Positions 8,530 through 17,243 of a stretch of 64,000 bases of DNA are shown piece by piece. A program made the position numbers and the translations under genes. Numbering within the stretch: position 1 is the first letter of the stretch; the number at the start of each line of letters is the position of its first letter. The DNA comes from Bacteroidota bacterium (GTDB lineage: Bacteria; Bacteroidota; Bacteroidia; AKYH767-A; 2013-40CM-41-45), in contig JADKJP010000007.1 of the NCBI GenBank assembly GCA_016720935.1, forward strand, positions 310,001-374,000. The letters are read 5' to 3'. Under the pieces are notes generated by a model that was not told the origin of the DNA, did no database searches, and worked only from the letters and a program-made list of their open reading frames with translations.

Positions 8530-9933
8530 ATGAAAATTTCTTTTCATGGAGCTGCCCGGACCGTAACCGGGAGCAAACACCTGATAACATTGGATAATGG
8601 CCGAAACTTGCTTTTGGATTGTGGTTTTTTTCAAGGTCATGGCGCGGATACGGATCCCATGAACCGGCACTTTGGATTTGATCCGGCATCAATTGATTAC
8701 CTCATATTATCACATGCACACATTGATCATTCCGGAAACATCCCAAATCTTGTCAAGCAAGGGTTTAACGGAAAGATTTATTGCACTGCCGCCACACGGG
8801 ATATTGCAGCCATCATGCTTGTGGACACTGCTCATATTCAGGAAAACGATATTAAGTACATTAATAAAAAGAGAGGAAAGAAAAATCTGGCTCCACTCTC
8901 ACCCATTTATTCAATTGAAGATGTTCAAAATGCATTGGAGAATTTTTTCACAATTCCTTATCGCAAGAAATTTACACTTGAAGACGGAATTGAATTGATG
9001 TTTACTGATTCCGGACACATTCTTGGAGCAGCTGCCATCAATTTGAATATCCGGGAAAATGGAATAACACACAGAATTTGTTTTACGGGCGACATCGGTA
9101 GAGCATCCGATAAAATATTGAAATCACCGGAGCCTTTTCCTCAGTGCGATTATCTCATTTGTGAATCCACGTATGGAAACAGGTTACACGAAACTGCTGA
9201 AAAAACGGAAAGCAGATTGCTTGAAATCGTACAGGAAACCTGCATCGAAAAGAAATCAAAACTGATTATTCCGGCATTCAGTCTGGGCCGAACGCAGGAA
9301 GTTGTTTATGCATTGAATAATCTGAGAAATTCAAAGAGCCTGCCTTCGATTCCTGTATATGTTGACAGTCCTTTGTCTACCAATGCTACAGCGATCATGC
9401 GCGCGCATCCTGAATGTTTCAATGGGGATATGTTGAAAGCGCTGCAAAATGATCCGGACCCATTCGGTTTTGACAATCTGCATTATATTCAACGCGCGGA
9501 AGATTCGATAAAACTCAATGATGACAAACGACCAATGATTATCATCAGCGCATCCGGTATGGCTGAAGCCGGACGGATCAAACATCACATCAAAAATAAT
9601 ATCCAAAATCCTGATGCTACAATTCTTCTTGTGGGTTATTGCACACCGGAAAGCCTTGGCGGCAGGCTGGGAAATGGAAACAGTGAAGTATTCATCTTTG
9701 GCAAGGAATACAAAGTAAATGCAAGAGTTGAATTAATGAATTCTTACAGTGCTCATGCGGATTACAATGAAATGCAGGAGTATTTATCCTGTATTACTCC
9801 CGCAGAAGTAAAAAAGACATTCCTCGTTCATGGAGATTATGATGTCCAGGTCGATTGGAGGGAGAATTTAATTTCCAAAGGTTTCCAGAATATCGAAATA
9901 CCGGAAAAAGGAAGTTCATGGGAATTGAAATAA
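8530..9933 (+). CDS. Beta-CASP metallo-beta-lactamase RNase
   Basis: 467 residues. The metallo-beta-lactamase core has HAHIDHSGNIP (HxHxDH zinc motif, near residue 61) and further metal ligands in SGHILGA and GDIG; the beta-CASP insert and C-terminal part show PAFSLGRTQE, SASGMAEAGR and a final VHGD. This layout is that of bacterial Ysh1/CPSF73-like exo/endonucleases that process RNA. No RNA-binding KH domain is present. Its RNA substrate in this phylum is not known. Start ATG at 8530 with MKISFHGAARTVTGS, the standard family beginning. It lies divergent from bshB1 and upstream of the ccm operon with an 88-base gap. Confidence 0.92.
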   Translation: MKISFHGAARTVTGSKHLITLDNGRNLLLDCGFFQGHGADTDPMNRHFGFDPASIDYLILSHAHIDHSGNIPNLVKQGFNGKIYCTAATRDIAAIMLVDTAHIQENDIKYINKKRGKKNLAPLSPIYSIEDVQNALENFFTIPYRKKFTLEDGIELMFTDSGHILGAAAINLNIRENGITHRICFTGDIGRASDKILKSPEPFPQCDYLICESTYGNRLHETAEKTESRLLEIVQETCIEKKSKLIIPAFSLGRTQEVVYALNNLRNSKSLPSIPVYVDSPLSTNATAIMRAHPECFNGDMLKALQNDPDPFGFDNLHYIQRAEDSIKLNDDKRPMIIISASGMAEAGRIKHHIKNNIQNPDATILLVGYCTPESLGGRLGNGNSEVFIFGKEYKVNARVELMNSYSAHADYNEMQEYLSCITPAEVKKTFLVHGDYDVQVDWRENLISKGFQNIEIPEKGSSWELK

Positions 9934-10021
9934 CTCATCATTTGAATTCTTTCAGGTAATTTCACGAAACAAAACCTTCATAAAAGATTGCTATAAAAAA
10001 TGAAAAAGGAATTTAGTTGAT

Positions 10022-10678
10022 ATGATTAATCAGGTTAAATTTTTGATCCTAAAAGAAATCCGGCTTGAATGGAAGCAAAAATATGCTTTCCAGGGATTGT
10101 TACTTTATGTAGTATCAACTGTATTTGTTTGTTACTTGTCATTTCGTCAGATTATTGATCTGCCAACATGGAACGCGTTGTTCTGGATCATCCAGGTTTT
10201 TGCAGCTGTCAATGCTGTTGCCAAAAGCTTTATGCAGGAAAGCAGGGGCCGGATGTTGTATTATTATACTCTGGCCAATTCCCGATCGCTCATTTTGGCA
10301 AAGACAATTTATAGTTTGCTCCTGATGCTGGTACTTTCAGCCTGCAATTTGTTTTTCTATTCATTATTCATCGGAAATCCTGTCCAGGATTTTCCCATGT
10401 TTATTCTGGCAGTGATTCTCGGAAGCTCGGGTTTCGCATCAGTCCTGTCGATGGTAAGTGCAATTGCATCAAAAGCAGGGAACAATGCTACGCTAATGTC
10501 AATATTAAGCTTTCCAATCCTGATTCCATTGCTGATGACCACGATACGATTTTCGAAAAATGCAATGGATGGCCTCGCATGGTCTGTCAGCTGGCAATAC
10601 ATCATTATCCTTTGCGCTTTAAATGCACTTGTTTTTGCATTGTCTTACCTCCTATTTCCTTATCTTTGGAGAGACTAA
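10022..10678 (+). CDS. ccmB: Haem exporter membrane protein CcmB
   Basis: 218 residues, six predicted membrane helices. The N-terminal KEIRLEWKQKYA and the segment following the second helix (FMQESRGRMLYYYTL) match CcmB, the permease part of the CcmABC haem-handling transporter in cytochrome c maturation System I. It is the first ccm gene of the cluster; the ATPase CcmA is not adjacent and must be encoded elsewhere if present. Upstream there is an 88-base gap without a strong promoter match. Confidence 0.9.
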   Translation: MINQVKFLILKEIRLEWKQKYAFQGLLLYVVSTVFVCYLSFRQIIDLPTWNALFWIIQVFAAVNAVAKSFMQESRGRMLYYYTLANSRSLILAKTIYSLLLMLVLSACNLFFYSLFIGNPVQDFPMFILAVILGSSGFASVLSMVSAIASKAGNNATLMSILSFPILIPLLMTTIRFSKNAMDGLAWSVSWQYIIILCALNALVFALSYLLFPYLWRD

Positions 10679-10757
10679 ATAGAACATTAGTTCACACCTG
10701 AAAATCGGGAACAGATTTTATTTCAAGAGAATGAAATTTTAAAACTGAATTATTCCA

Positions 10758-11438
10758 ATGAGCTCAAAAATTGAATTTGCAGGAATTACATGGTGGAAAT
10801 GGGTATGTATTTTGTTGCTATTTTATTCACTGATTCAGGGCTTACTGATTCCCGTTCCTCGTCTTCCTATTCTTCACGAAACAATCCGGAATTTATTTTT
10901 CCATGTCACCATGTGGTTCGCGATGATCATCATGATGCTGGCTTCTCTCGTTTATGCAATTCGTTTTTTAGGCAGTAATGATCTGGACCTTGATATAAAA
11001 TCCGAGCAGTGTGCATACACCGGAATTTTCCTGGGAATCCTGGGCCTGGTGACAGGCAGTATCTGGGCAAAAAATACATGGGGAGCATGGTGGGTGAATG
11101 ATGCGAAGCTCAATGGCGCTGCCGCAACCATGCTGGTTTATCTTGCCTATCTTATCTTGCGTGGATCACTTGATGACGAACACAAACGCGCAAGACTTTC
11201 CGCGGTGTATAGCATATTCGCTTTTACATTAATGCTGGTATTTATCATGATCCTTCCGCGTCTGACCGATTCACTTCATCCCGGCAACGGTGGTAATCCC
11301 GGTTTCAGTTCTTACGATCTTGACAACAGAATGCGTACAGTTTTTTATCCTTCCGTGATTGCCTGGTCTTTACTTGCCGCCTGGGTCACAGAAATCCGCG
11401 TGAGAATGAAAAGGCTGAAACTGAAAAATGAAAATTGA
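10758..11438 (+). CDS. ccmC: Haem-handling protein CcmC
   Basis: 226 residues with six membrane helices. The WWD-type haem-handling motif reads WGAWWVNDAKL near residue 109 (System I proteins usually have WGxWWxWDxRL), so the final Trp is replaced by Asn and Arg by Lys. Conserved His residues flank it (HETIRNLFFHVTMW before; DSLHP after). CcmC loads haem on CcmE in the periplasm. It lies 79 bases after ccmB and its stop overlaps the next gene start by one base (TGATG), indicating translational coupling. Confidence 0.9.
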   Translation: MSSKIEFAGITWWKWVCILLLFYSLIQGLLIPVPRLPILHETIRNLFFHVTMWFAMIIMMLASLVYAIRFLGSNDLDLDIKSEQCAYTGIFLGILGLVTGSIWAKNTWGAWWVNDAKLNGAAATMLVYLAYLILRGSLDDEHKRARLSAVYSIFAFTLMLVFIMILPRLTDSLHPGNGGNPGFSSYDLDNRMRTVFYPSVIAWSLLAAWVTEIRVRMKRLKLKNEN

Positions 11439-13051
11439 TGCGCTTTTTTCTTTGCACTTTACTCACATCATTATTTTTCCCATTTGGAAATGCGAATTGT
11501 CAGCAACAATTTCAGGTTACTTATGGAAATACTTCTGAAACAAATTGTGTTGCGATTGATTACTCCCTCAATGGGGGTTATGTGGTGTTGAATGGTTCAG
11601 GCACAAGCGGAAATTCATCCGTACATATTCACAAATTAACCGGTTCATTTCAAACAGACTGGTCCATCGCAATTTCAACAGCAGATTCCATTCTCGTACC
11701 TGTAATGAGTTCTGAAACTGATGATGGTTCAATCATTATTGCATCAAACGCAGGCAGTCAGAATCAAAATTCCATTCTATTGGTAAAAATTGACAGCTCC
11801 GGTTCACTTCTATGGAACCATAAGGTTGACCGAACCCAATATGAAGAGCCCAAAAAATTATTGCCACTTCCCGATGGTTCCTTTTACGTTTGTGGAGTTT
11901 CCAATTACAACTCCGGCAGTACACAGAAAGATATTTTATTATCCAAATTTTCAGATTCAGGTCAGCCATTGTGGACGCAGATAATTGGTGGAACGAGAGA
12001 AGAAGATCCAACTGCGATCATTCGCACTACTGATGACCAGCTTGCTGTCGCAGGGACAAGCAATAGTTTCAGTAATGGAACAAATTTTTTCCTTTCAAAA
12101 CTCGACACTGCCGGAAATTATTATTGGTTCAATACCTACCCGCTTGGATTGAACGATACATGCCGGTCTCTTCTTCAAACAAATGATGGAGGATATTTAC
12201 TTGTAGGTACAGGCGGTAATTCAGGACAAGATATTCTGATTATGAAAACGGATGCAAATGGCTATCTTCAATTTGCACGCACCTTTGATCTTGGTTTTTC
12301 TTCAAATTCATTACTTGATGACGGATTTAAAATATTAAGTACTTCCGACGGAGGAATAGCAATTGCAGGAACAACCTGTCTGAGTACAAATCAGTCCAGA
12401 TTTTTATTCCTCATCAAAATGAGTCAGAACCTGGTGACTGAATGGTTTACAAGTTTTGGATTTCAGTATTCAAATAAATTTTCCGGCATCCTTCAGACAC
12501 CTGATAATGGCTATTTGATTTCAGGGAGCAGGAAAAATAACTTGACCAACAAAATGGAAGGATTGCTGATCAAAACAGATTCATTGGGAGTGAGCAGATG
12601 TTTTGAAACTTCATTGAATAAAACGGACATGGTTGTAAACCCGCTTCAATTTTCAGTAGCACCATCCAGTGTTCCGGTAAGTCTTGCTCTTCACACCGAT
12701 TCGGTCTATCTCAGCGTTTCTACTCTTGATGTTGATACATCCTGTTATTTAGTAACCGCTACCATGGAAGAAATATCCTCAAGAGTTCCGGAAATTGAAG
12801 TCTATCCAAATCCTGTCTTATCATCAACACAATTGTTCATCTCCCCTTCACCTGAGATTCACGGAATTTGTCGCTGGGAAATGACTGATTTTTCCGGCAG
12901 CATAATAGCAAGCGGTTTGTGGAACTCATCCGAAGCAGGTCAAAATTTAACAATTGAGACCATCGGGATGAAACCCGGAATTTATTGTATTTCCTTAACT
13001 TGCGCTGAGAACGAAGTTCTCGTGCGGAAAAAAGTACTTGTTCTTAAATAA
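11438..13051 (+). CDS. Secreted repeat protein with T9SS type A sorting domain, embedded in the ccm operon
   Basis: 537 residues. Signal peptide (MRFFLCTLLTSLFFPFGNANCQ). Then about seven repeats built around DGGYLLVGT/DNGYLISGS and LxKxDxxGxxxW, a pattern of propeller-like repeat proteins common in Bacteroidota exoproteins. The C-terminus (EVYPNPVLSSTQLF ... GIYCISL ... VLVRKKVLVLK) is a T9SS type A sorting domain. The ATG overlaps the ccmC stop by one base and the stop is 8 bases before ccmD, so it is transcribed with the cytochrome c maturation genes. No CXXCH haem motif occurs. Function unknown. An in-frame TTG at 11435 directly precedes the ATG and is not needed. Confidence 0.85.
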   Translation: MRFFLCTLLTSLFFPFGNANCQQQFQVTYGNTSETNCVAIDYSLNGGYVVLNGSGTSGNSSVHIHKLTGSFQTDWSIAISTADSILVPVMSSETDDGSIIIASNAGSQNQNSILLVKIDSSGSLLWNHKVDRTQYEEPKKLLPLPDGSFYVCGVSNYNSGSTQKDILLSKFSDSGQPLWTQIIGGTREEDPTAIIRTTDDQLAVAGTSNSFSNGTNFFLSKLDTAGNYYWFNTYPLGLNDTCRSLLQTNDGGYLLVGTGGNSGQDILIMKTDANGYLQFARTFDLGFSSNSLLDDGFKILSTSDGGIAIAGTTCLSTNQSRFLFLIKMSQNLVTEWFTSFGFQYSNKFSGILQTPDNGYLISGSRKNNLTNKMEGLLIKTDSLGVSRCFETSLNKTDMVVNPLQFSVAPSSVPVSLALHTDSVYLSVSTLDVDTSCYLVTATMEEISSRVPEIEVYPNPVLSSTQLFISPSPEIHGICRWEMTDFSGSIIASGLWNSSEAGQNLTIETIGMKPGIYCISLTCAENEVLVRKKVLVLK

Positions 13052-13059
13052 AACACGAT

Positions 13060-13290
13060 ATGTTAAAAACAGCCTGGTTCCCAAAGACAATTTTTCTGCT
13101 TTTCCTTCTTGTGATATCACTATCTTCCTCAGCACAGACTTCCGATGTTGATATGGCAGATCTGATGAGGGAAAATGGTAAAATTTACGTGGTCATCACA
13201 GTTCTGTCTGTAATTCTTGCCGGATTTATCATCAATTTGATCCTAGTAGACCGTCGCTTAAGAAAGCTTGAAAAGCAATCCGGCAAGTAA
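13060..13290 (+). CDS. ccmD: CcmD-like small membrane protein
   Basis: 76 residues: an N-terminal signal peptide ending SSAQ, a short periplasmic part (VDMADLMRENGKIY), one membrane helix (VVITVLSVILAGFIINLIL) and a basic cytoplasmic tail DRRLRKLEKQ. Small size, single helix, basic tail and position between ccmC and ccmE fit CcmD, the small adaptor of the CcmABC complex; Bacteroidota versions carry such an extra N-terminal hydrophobic segment. The start codon is 8 bases after the preceding stop. Confidence 0.8.
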   Translation: MLKTAWFPKTIFLLFLLVISLSSSAQTSDVDMADLMRENGKIYVVITVLSVILAGFIINLILVDRRLRKLEKQSGK

Positions 13291-13346
13291 GGAGAAAGCT
13301 TTTTTATTTCAAGTCAGAGGTACGGAATTACTCCAGTTTTTAATGC

Positions 13347-13354
13347 TAAATTTG
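13347..13354 (+). promoter_or_regulatory. Possible internal -7 promoter box before ccmE
   Basis: TAAATTTG matches the TAnnTTTG consensus 21 bases before the ccmE ATG; the -33 position has no TTG. It may give ccmE-ccmF a second promoter. Confidence 0.4.
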
Positions 13355-13375
13355 CATTCGAAACCGGAAAACCAG

Positions 13376-13780
13376 ATGAAAAAATCACACATCATTGCCA
13401 TAGTAATCATCGCATTAGCCGTTGCGGCAATCCTGAGTACCGTGGCTGATTCAAGTACTTATGCTTCCTTTAGGGTTGCTGCAGAACATCCATCCAAAAC
13501 TTATCATGTTGTAGGAAAACTGAACAAAGAAAAGCCGCAGGACTATAACCCGCATGCCGACGCAAATCTCTTCTCTTTCTACCTTGTAGATAACGAAGGC
13601 GCTGAAAAAAAAGTGGTACTTCAAAAAGCGAAACCACAGGATTTTGATAAATCAGAACAGATTGTAGTCGTGGGAAAAGTTCAGGATGATTCCTTTGTCG
13701 CTTCCGATGTTTTGATGAAATGTCCTTCCAAGTATAACAATCCAAAGGAAGACATGAAAGCAACCACTTCTTTGCGTTAA
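13376..13780 (+). CDS. ccmE: Haem chaperone CcmE, cysteine variant
   Basis: 134 residues. One N-terminal membrane anchor (residues 4-23), then an OB-fold periplasmic domain beginning FRVAAEHPSKTYHVVGKL. The haem-binding segment reads DVLMKCPSKY: Cys116 and Tyr120 occupy the His and Tyr positions of the classical HxxxY motif. CcmE carries haem from CcmABCD to the CcmF ligase; Cys-type CcmE is known from Desulfovibrio and other System I variants. The start at 13376 is chosen because the frame upstream is not membrane-anchor-like and the anchor follows directly. ccmF begins 24 bases downstream. Confidence 0.88.
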   Translation: MKKSHIIAIVIIALAVAAILSTVADSSTYASFRVAAEHPSKTYHVVGKLNKEKPQDYNPHADANLFSFYLVDNEGAEKKVVLQKAKPQDFDKSEQIVVVGKVQDDSFVASDVLMKCPSKYNNPKEDMKATTSLR

Positions 13781-13804
13781 GCTTTGTCTTTCTAAAACAA
13801 TCTT

Positions 13805-16240
13805 ATGGACATAAACTATTTGGGAGAACAGTTGATCTGGGGAAAAGCAGGTCATCTGTTGATTGTGCTTTCTTTTACGGCTTCATTATTATCTTCTATC
13901 AGTTATTTCTTTGCACTGCGTACAGGAGAAGATTCATGGAAAAATATTGCCCGTAAATCGTTTGCTTTACATTCCTTTTCTATCGTAGGAATTTTTGCTC
14001 TCCTCTTTTACCTCATCTTCAATCATCGGTTTGAATATTATTATGTCTGGGAACATAGCAATACTGCCATGCCTTTGCGTTACATTCTTTCCTGCTTTTG
14101 GGAAGGACAGGAAGGCAGTTTTCTCTTGTGGATGTTCTGGCATGTTGTATTATCATGGATAGTTATTTATACAGCCAAAGAATGGGAAAATGGTGTGATG
14201 TTAATCATTACCATGGTTCAGGTATTTCTCGCTTCAATGGTCCTTGGTATCGTTGTGCTTGGTTATAAAATCGGAACAAACCCATTCGTATTGCTCCGTG
14301 AACATCCGGATTTTGCGAATCTTCCATTCATTAAGATGCCCGATTATCTTTCCAAGATAAAAGATGGAAGAGGTTTGAATCCGTTGCTTCAGAATTACTG
14401 GATGACCATTCATCCTCCAACTTTATTTCTGGGATTTGCTTCAACTGTTGTTCCATTTGCATTCGCGATGGCAGGTCTGATGAGAAAAAAATTCAAAGAG
14501 TGGATCATCCCTGCTCTGCCATGGACCTTTTTCGGGATCATGATACTTGGTACCGGTATTCTTATGGGAGCAGCATGGGCATATGAAGCATTGAGTTTTG
14601 GTGGCTTCTGGGCATGGGATCCTGTTGAAAACGCGTCTCTTGTTCCCTGGATGACCCTGGTTGGTCTGGGACATGTGATGTTGATTTATAAACACCGGAA
14701 TCGCTCCTTACTCTCCTCCTTTATACTCGCGGTCATTACTTTTTTCTTTGTCCTCTACTCAACCTTTCTTACCCGCAGTGGAATTCTCGGAGATTCATCG
14801 GTACATGCCTTTACCGATCTGGGAATGTCAGGACATCTGGTTCTGTACATGTTGTTCTTTCTTGTTTTAGCTGCTATTTTAATTATCCGGAACTGGAAAT
14901 CCATTGTAGAAAAAGAAACTGAAGAACATATTTCATCAAGGGAATTCTGGATGTTTATCGGAATGCTGGTATTGGTCATTGGTGCAATTCAGATCACCTT
15001 CACTACCTCTACTCCGGTTATTAATAAAATTTTCGGCAGCAAAATAGCTCCGCCTGCTGATCCTCTGGACCATTACAACCGCTGGCAGATTCCTGTTGCT
15101 ATTCTGATTTGTTTGCTGATCGGTATTGCTCAGTTTTTAAAATATAAAAAATCGGATTCGAAAGATCTCTTCAAAAAAATCACCGTAAGTATTGTAGTTT
15201 CTATCCTGATTACAGGAGTGTGCGCCCTTTTCCTGGGAACTTCGTACCGGATTCATTACTACGGCTTGTTGTTGGCTTCCATTTTTGCAGTGGTTGCCAA
15301 TGCTGATTATTTGTTCCGCGTAATCAAAGGGAAATGGAGCCATGCAGGAGCTTCAGTCGCTCACATCGGTATCGGATTGATCCTATGTGGGGCTCTCATC
15401 TCCAATACTAAAAAGGAGATCATTTCACAGAATGTAAAAAATATTGATCTGGGCAAAGAAATGCCGAATAAGGAAAATATCATGATTGAACAAAAATCTG
15501 ATACACTTCCTATGGGTAATTACTATGTCACTTATCAGAAATCCGAAAAGGAAGGCGTTCATGTGTATTACACTATTGAATATTTCCAGGTCAATTCTCA
15601 AACAGGAAAAAAAGAAAAAGCCTTTGAGCTTCGTCCATTTATTCAATTGAATGAACGTATGGGAAATGTCGCCGAACCCGCGACCAAACATTTTCTCACG
15701 AAAGATATTTACACACACATCACTTACGCGGAGCTTGAGAATACCAAGAAACCTGACGGAGAGAGCGATTATCAGGCACCAAAGGAACAGCAATTAGCGA
15801 TTGGCGATACGTTTGTAACCAGCAACAGCTTTGTAATCCTGGAAGGATTGAACAAGGATCTGGACAAGGAAAAATATCATTTAGAGGCTAATGACCTTGC
15901 AGTAGCCGCTCAACTGCGCATTGAAGATGTAAACCGAAAAATTTATCGCAGCGAACCGGTTTTCCTCATCAGAGACATGGCGATTTATACTCAGGATGCT
16001 TTTCTGGATGAAATGGGATTGAAATTTACATTCGATAAAATCGATCCTAATACAGGGAAGATCACTTTAAGTGTGAGCGAAAAGAAAGCCAACAAGAAAG
16101 ATTTTGTCATCATGAAAGCCATTATTTTCCCGGGCATAAACATTCTTTGGCTGGGATGCTTCCTGATGATTATCGGTTCACTCATGGCTTTAAGAAAAAG
16201 AATCCGGAAAAATAAAACAGAGCAACCTGTGAAAATCTGA
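13805..16240 (+). CDS. ccmF: Cytochrome c haem lyase subunit CcmF
   Basis: 811 residues, at least 14 membrane helices. The WWD haem-handling motif is clear: GGFWAWDPVENASLVPW near residue 275, with WGxEGSxxLW-type sequence earlier (WEGQEGSFLLWMFW) and the conserved HPPTLFLGF. Helices are interrupted by a large periplasmic domain (about residues 545-765) before the last helix. CcmF joins haem from CcmE to apocytochromes in the periplasm. CcmH and CcmG partners are not in the window. It is the last ccm gene; DUF2520 follows after only 4 bases, which suggests that the operon continues. Confidence 0.93.
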   Translation: MDINYLGEQLIWGKAGHLLIVLSFTASLLSSISYFFALRTGEDSWKNIARKSFALHSFSIVGIFALLFYLIFNHRFEYYYVWEHSNTAMPLRYILSCFWEGQEGSFLLWMFWHVVLSWIVIYTAKEWENGVMLIITMVQVFLASMVLGIVVLGYKIGTNPFVLLREHPDFANLPFIKMPDYLSKIKDGRGLNPLLQNYWMTIHPPTLFLGFASTVVPFAFAMAGLMRKKFKEWIIPALPWTFFGIMILGTGILMGAAWAYEALSFGGFWAWDPVENASLVPWMTLVGLGHVMLIYKHRNRSLLSSFILAVITFFFVLYSTFLTRSGILGDSSVHAFTDLGMSGHLVLYMLFFLVLAAILIIRNWKSIVEKETEEHISSREFWMFIGMLVLVIGAIQITFTTSTPVINKIFGSKIAPPADPLDHYNRWQIPVAILICLLIGIAQFLKYKKSDSKDLFKKITVSIVVSILITGVCALFLGTSYRIHYYGLLLASIFAVVANADYLFRVIKGKWSHAGASVAHIGIGLILCGALISNTKKEIISQNVKNIDLGKEMPNKENIMIEQKSDTLPMGNYYVTYQKSEKEGVHVYYTIEYFQVNSQTGKKEKAFELRPFIQLNERMGNVAEPATKHFLTKDIYTHITYAELENTKKPDGESDYQAPKEQQLAIGDTFVTSNSFVILEGLNKDLDKEKYHLEANDLAVAAQLRIEDVNRKIYRSEPVFLIRDMAIYTQDAFLDEMGLKFTFDKIDPNTGKITLSVSEKKANKKDFVIMKAIIFPGINILWLGCFLMIIGSLMALRKRIRKNKTEQPVKI

Positions 16241-16244
16241 TTCC

Positions 16245-17018
16245 ATGAAAGTCGTTTTGATTGGCTCCGGCAATGTCGCTACTCACCTGGGAACTGCATT
16301 ATACAAGTCCGGTCACACCATTCTCCAGGTGTACAGCCCCACTACTCTGCATGCAAAAAGGCTTGCAAAATCACTGAAAGCGGAATTCACAACAGAACCA
16401 TCCGGACTACATCCGAAAGCGGATTTGTATTTGATTGCCCTGAGGGATGAAGCCATTGGAGAAATTCTACCTTTTATCCCCGATAAAACCGCCCTGATTG
16501 CGCATACCTCCGGCAGTGTCCCGCTGTCAATTTTTCCGAAATCGTTTACCAATTGCGGTGTGATTTATCCTCTACAAACATTCTCACGCGATCGTAAAAT
16601 CAATATCCGCAGTGTTCCGTTTTGCCTCGAGAGCAGGAACTCTTCAGTCAACAACAGGTTAGCGAAATTCGTAAGTACATTGAGTGACAACATCCATTGG
16701 ATCAATTCAACGGAGCGCCGTTCCTTGCATCTTGCAGCCGTATTTGCAAATAATTTCAGTAATCATATGTTTGTAATTGCAGAAGAAATCCTTCGCAAGA
16801 GTAAACTGGACTTTGATTTATTAAGGCCGCTGATTGCAGAAACTGCAAAAAAAGTTCAGAAACATTCTCCCGGAGAAATGCAAACTGGACCAGCGCGGAG
16901 AGGTGACAGTGAGACAATTGAAAAACACCTGAAAGAGCTGACCAATCATCCGGAATACGCAAAAATTTACAAATTGATCAGTCAAAGTATTGAGGACCAT
17001 AACGGCCCTCTTCTTTAA
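16245..17018 (+). CDS. Rossmann-fold DUF2520 protein (pyrroline-5-carboxylate-reductase-like)
   Basis: 257 residues. N-terminal nucleotide-binding fold with GSGNVATHLG (residues 7-16), then a C-terminal helical DUF2520 domain (ERRSLHLAAVFANNFSNHM). Relatives are annotated as NADP-dependent oxidoreductases of the F420-dependent/P5C-reductase-like group; the substrate is unknown. In Bacteroidota it commonly lies next to kdsC and maf, as here. The stop codon (17016-17018) is followed directly by the duplication flanking the foldback element. Confidence 0.85.
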   Translation: MKVVLIGSGNVATHLGTALYKSGHTILQVYSPTTLHAKRLAKSLKAEFTTEPSGLHPKADLYLIALRDEAIGEILPFIPDKTALIAHTSGSVPLSIFPKSFTNCGVIYPLQTFSRDRKINIRSVPFCLESRNSSVNNRLAKFVSTLSDNIHWINSTERRSLHLAAVFANNFSNHMFVIAEEILRKSKLDFDLLRPLIAETAKKVQKHSPGEMQTGPARRGDSETIEKHLKELTNHPEYAKIYKLISQSIEDHNGPLL

Positions 17019-17022
17019 TAAA

Positions 17023-17221
17023 GGGCACCTCTAAAAACCTCTTTCGGGTGCTGTTAATATAATCCACTGTTTCAATCAAGAAATTTCAATGCTTGATCTT
17101 TTTTTGCAATACTTCGTTGTTCGTCAGTCTGATACTTGGTTTCAGTATCATCCTTCCTCACGCCTCATATTGCAAAAAAATCTCAGCGCACATCACCCAA
17201 AATAGGTTTTTAGAGGTGCCC
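17023..17221. mobile_element. 199-bp MITE-like foldback element
   Basis: Perfect 18-bp terminal inverted repeats, GGGCACCTCTAAAAACCT at 17023-17040 and its complement at 17204-17221, flanked on both sides by TAAA (17019-17022 and 17222-17225), which could be a 4-bp target duplication. Inside are two further nested inverted repeats: TTTTTTTGCAATA (17099-17111) with TATTGCAAAAAAA (17168-17180), and TGATACT (17130-17136) with AGTATCA (17144-17150). No transposase is encoded; the minus strand has a 30-codon open frame (17161-17072, GTG start). The structure is that of a non-autonomous foldback element or dispersed palindromic repeat. Only one copy is in the window, so mobility is inferred. Confidence 0.75.
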
Positions 17222-17243
17222 TAAATTTAGTATACTTGTTGGC

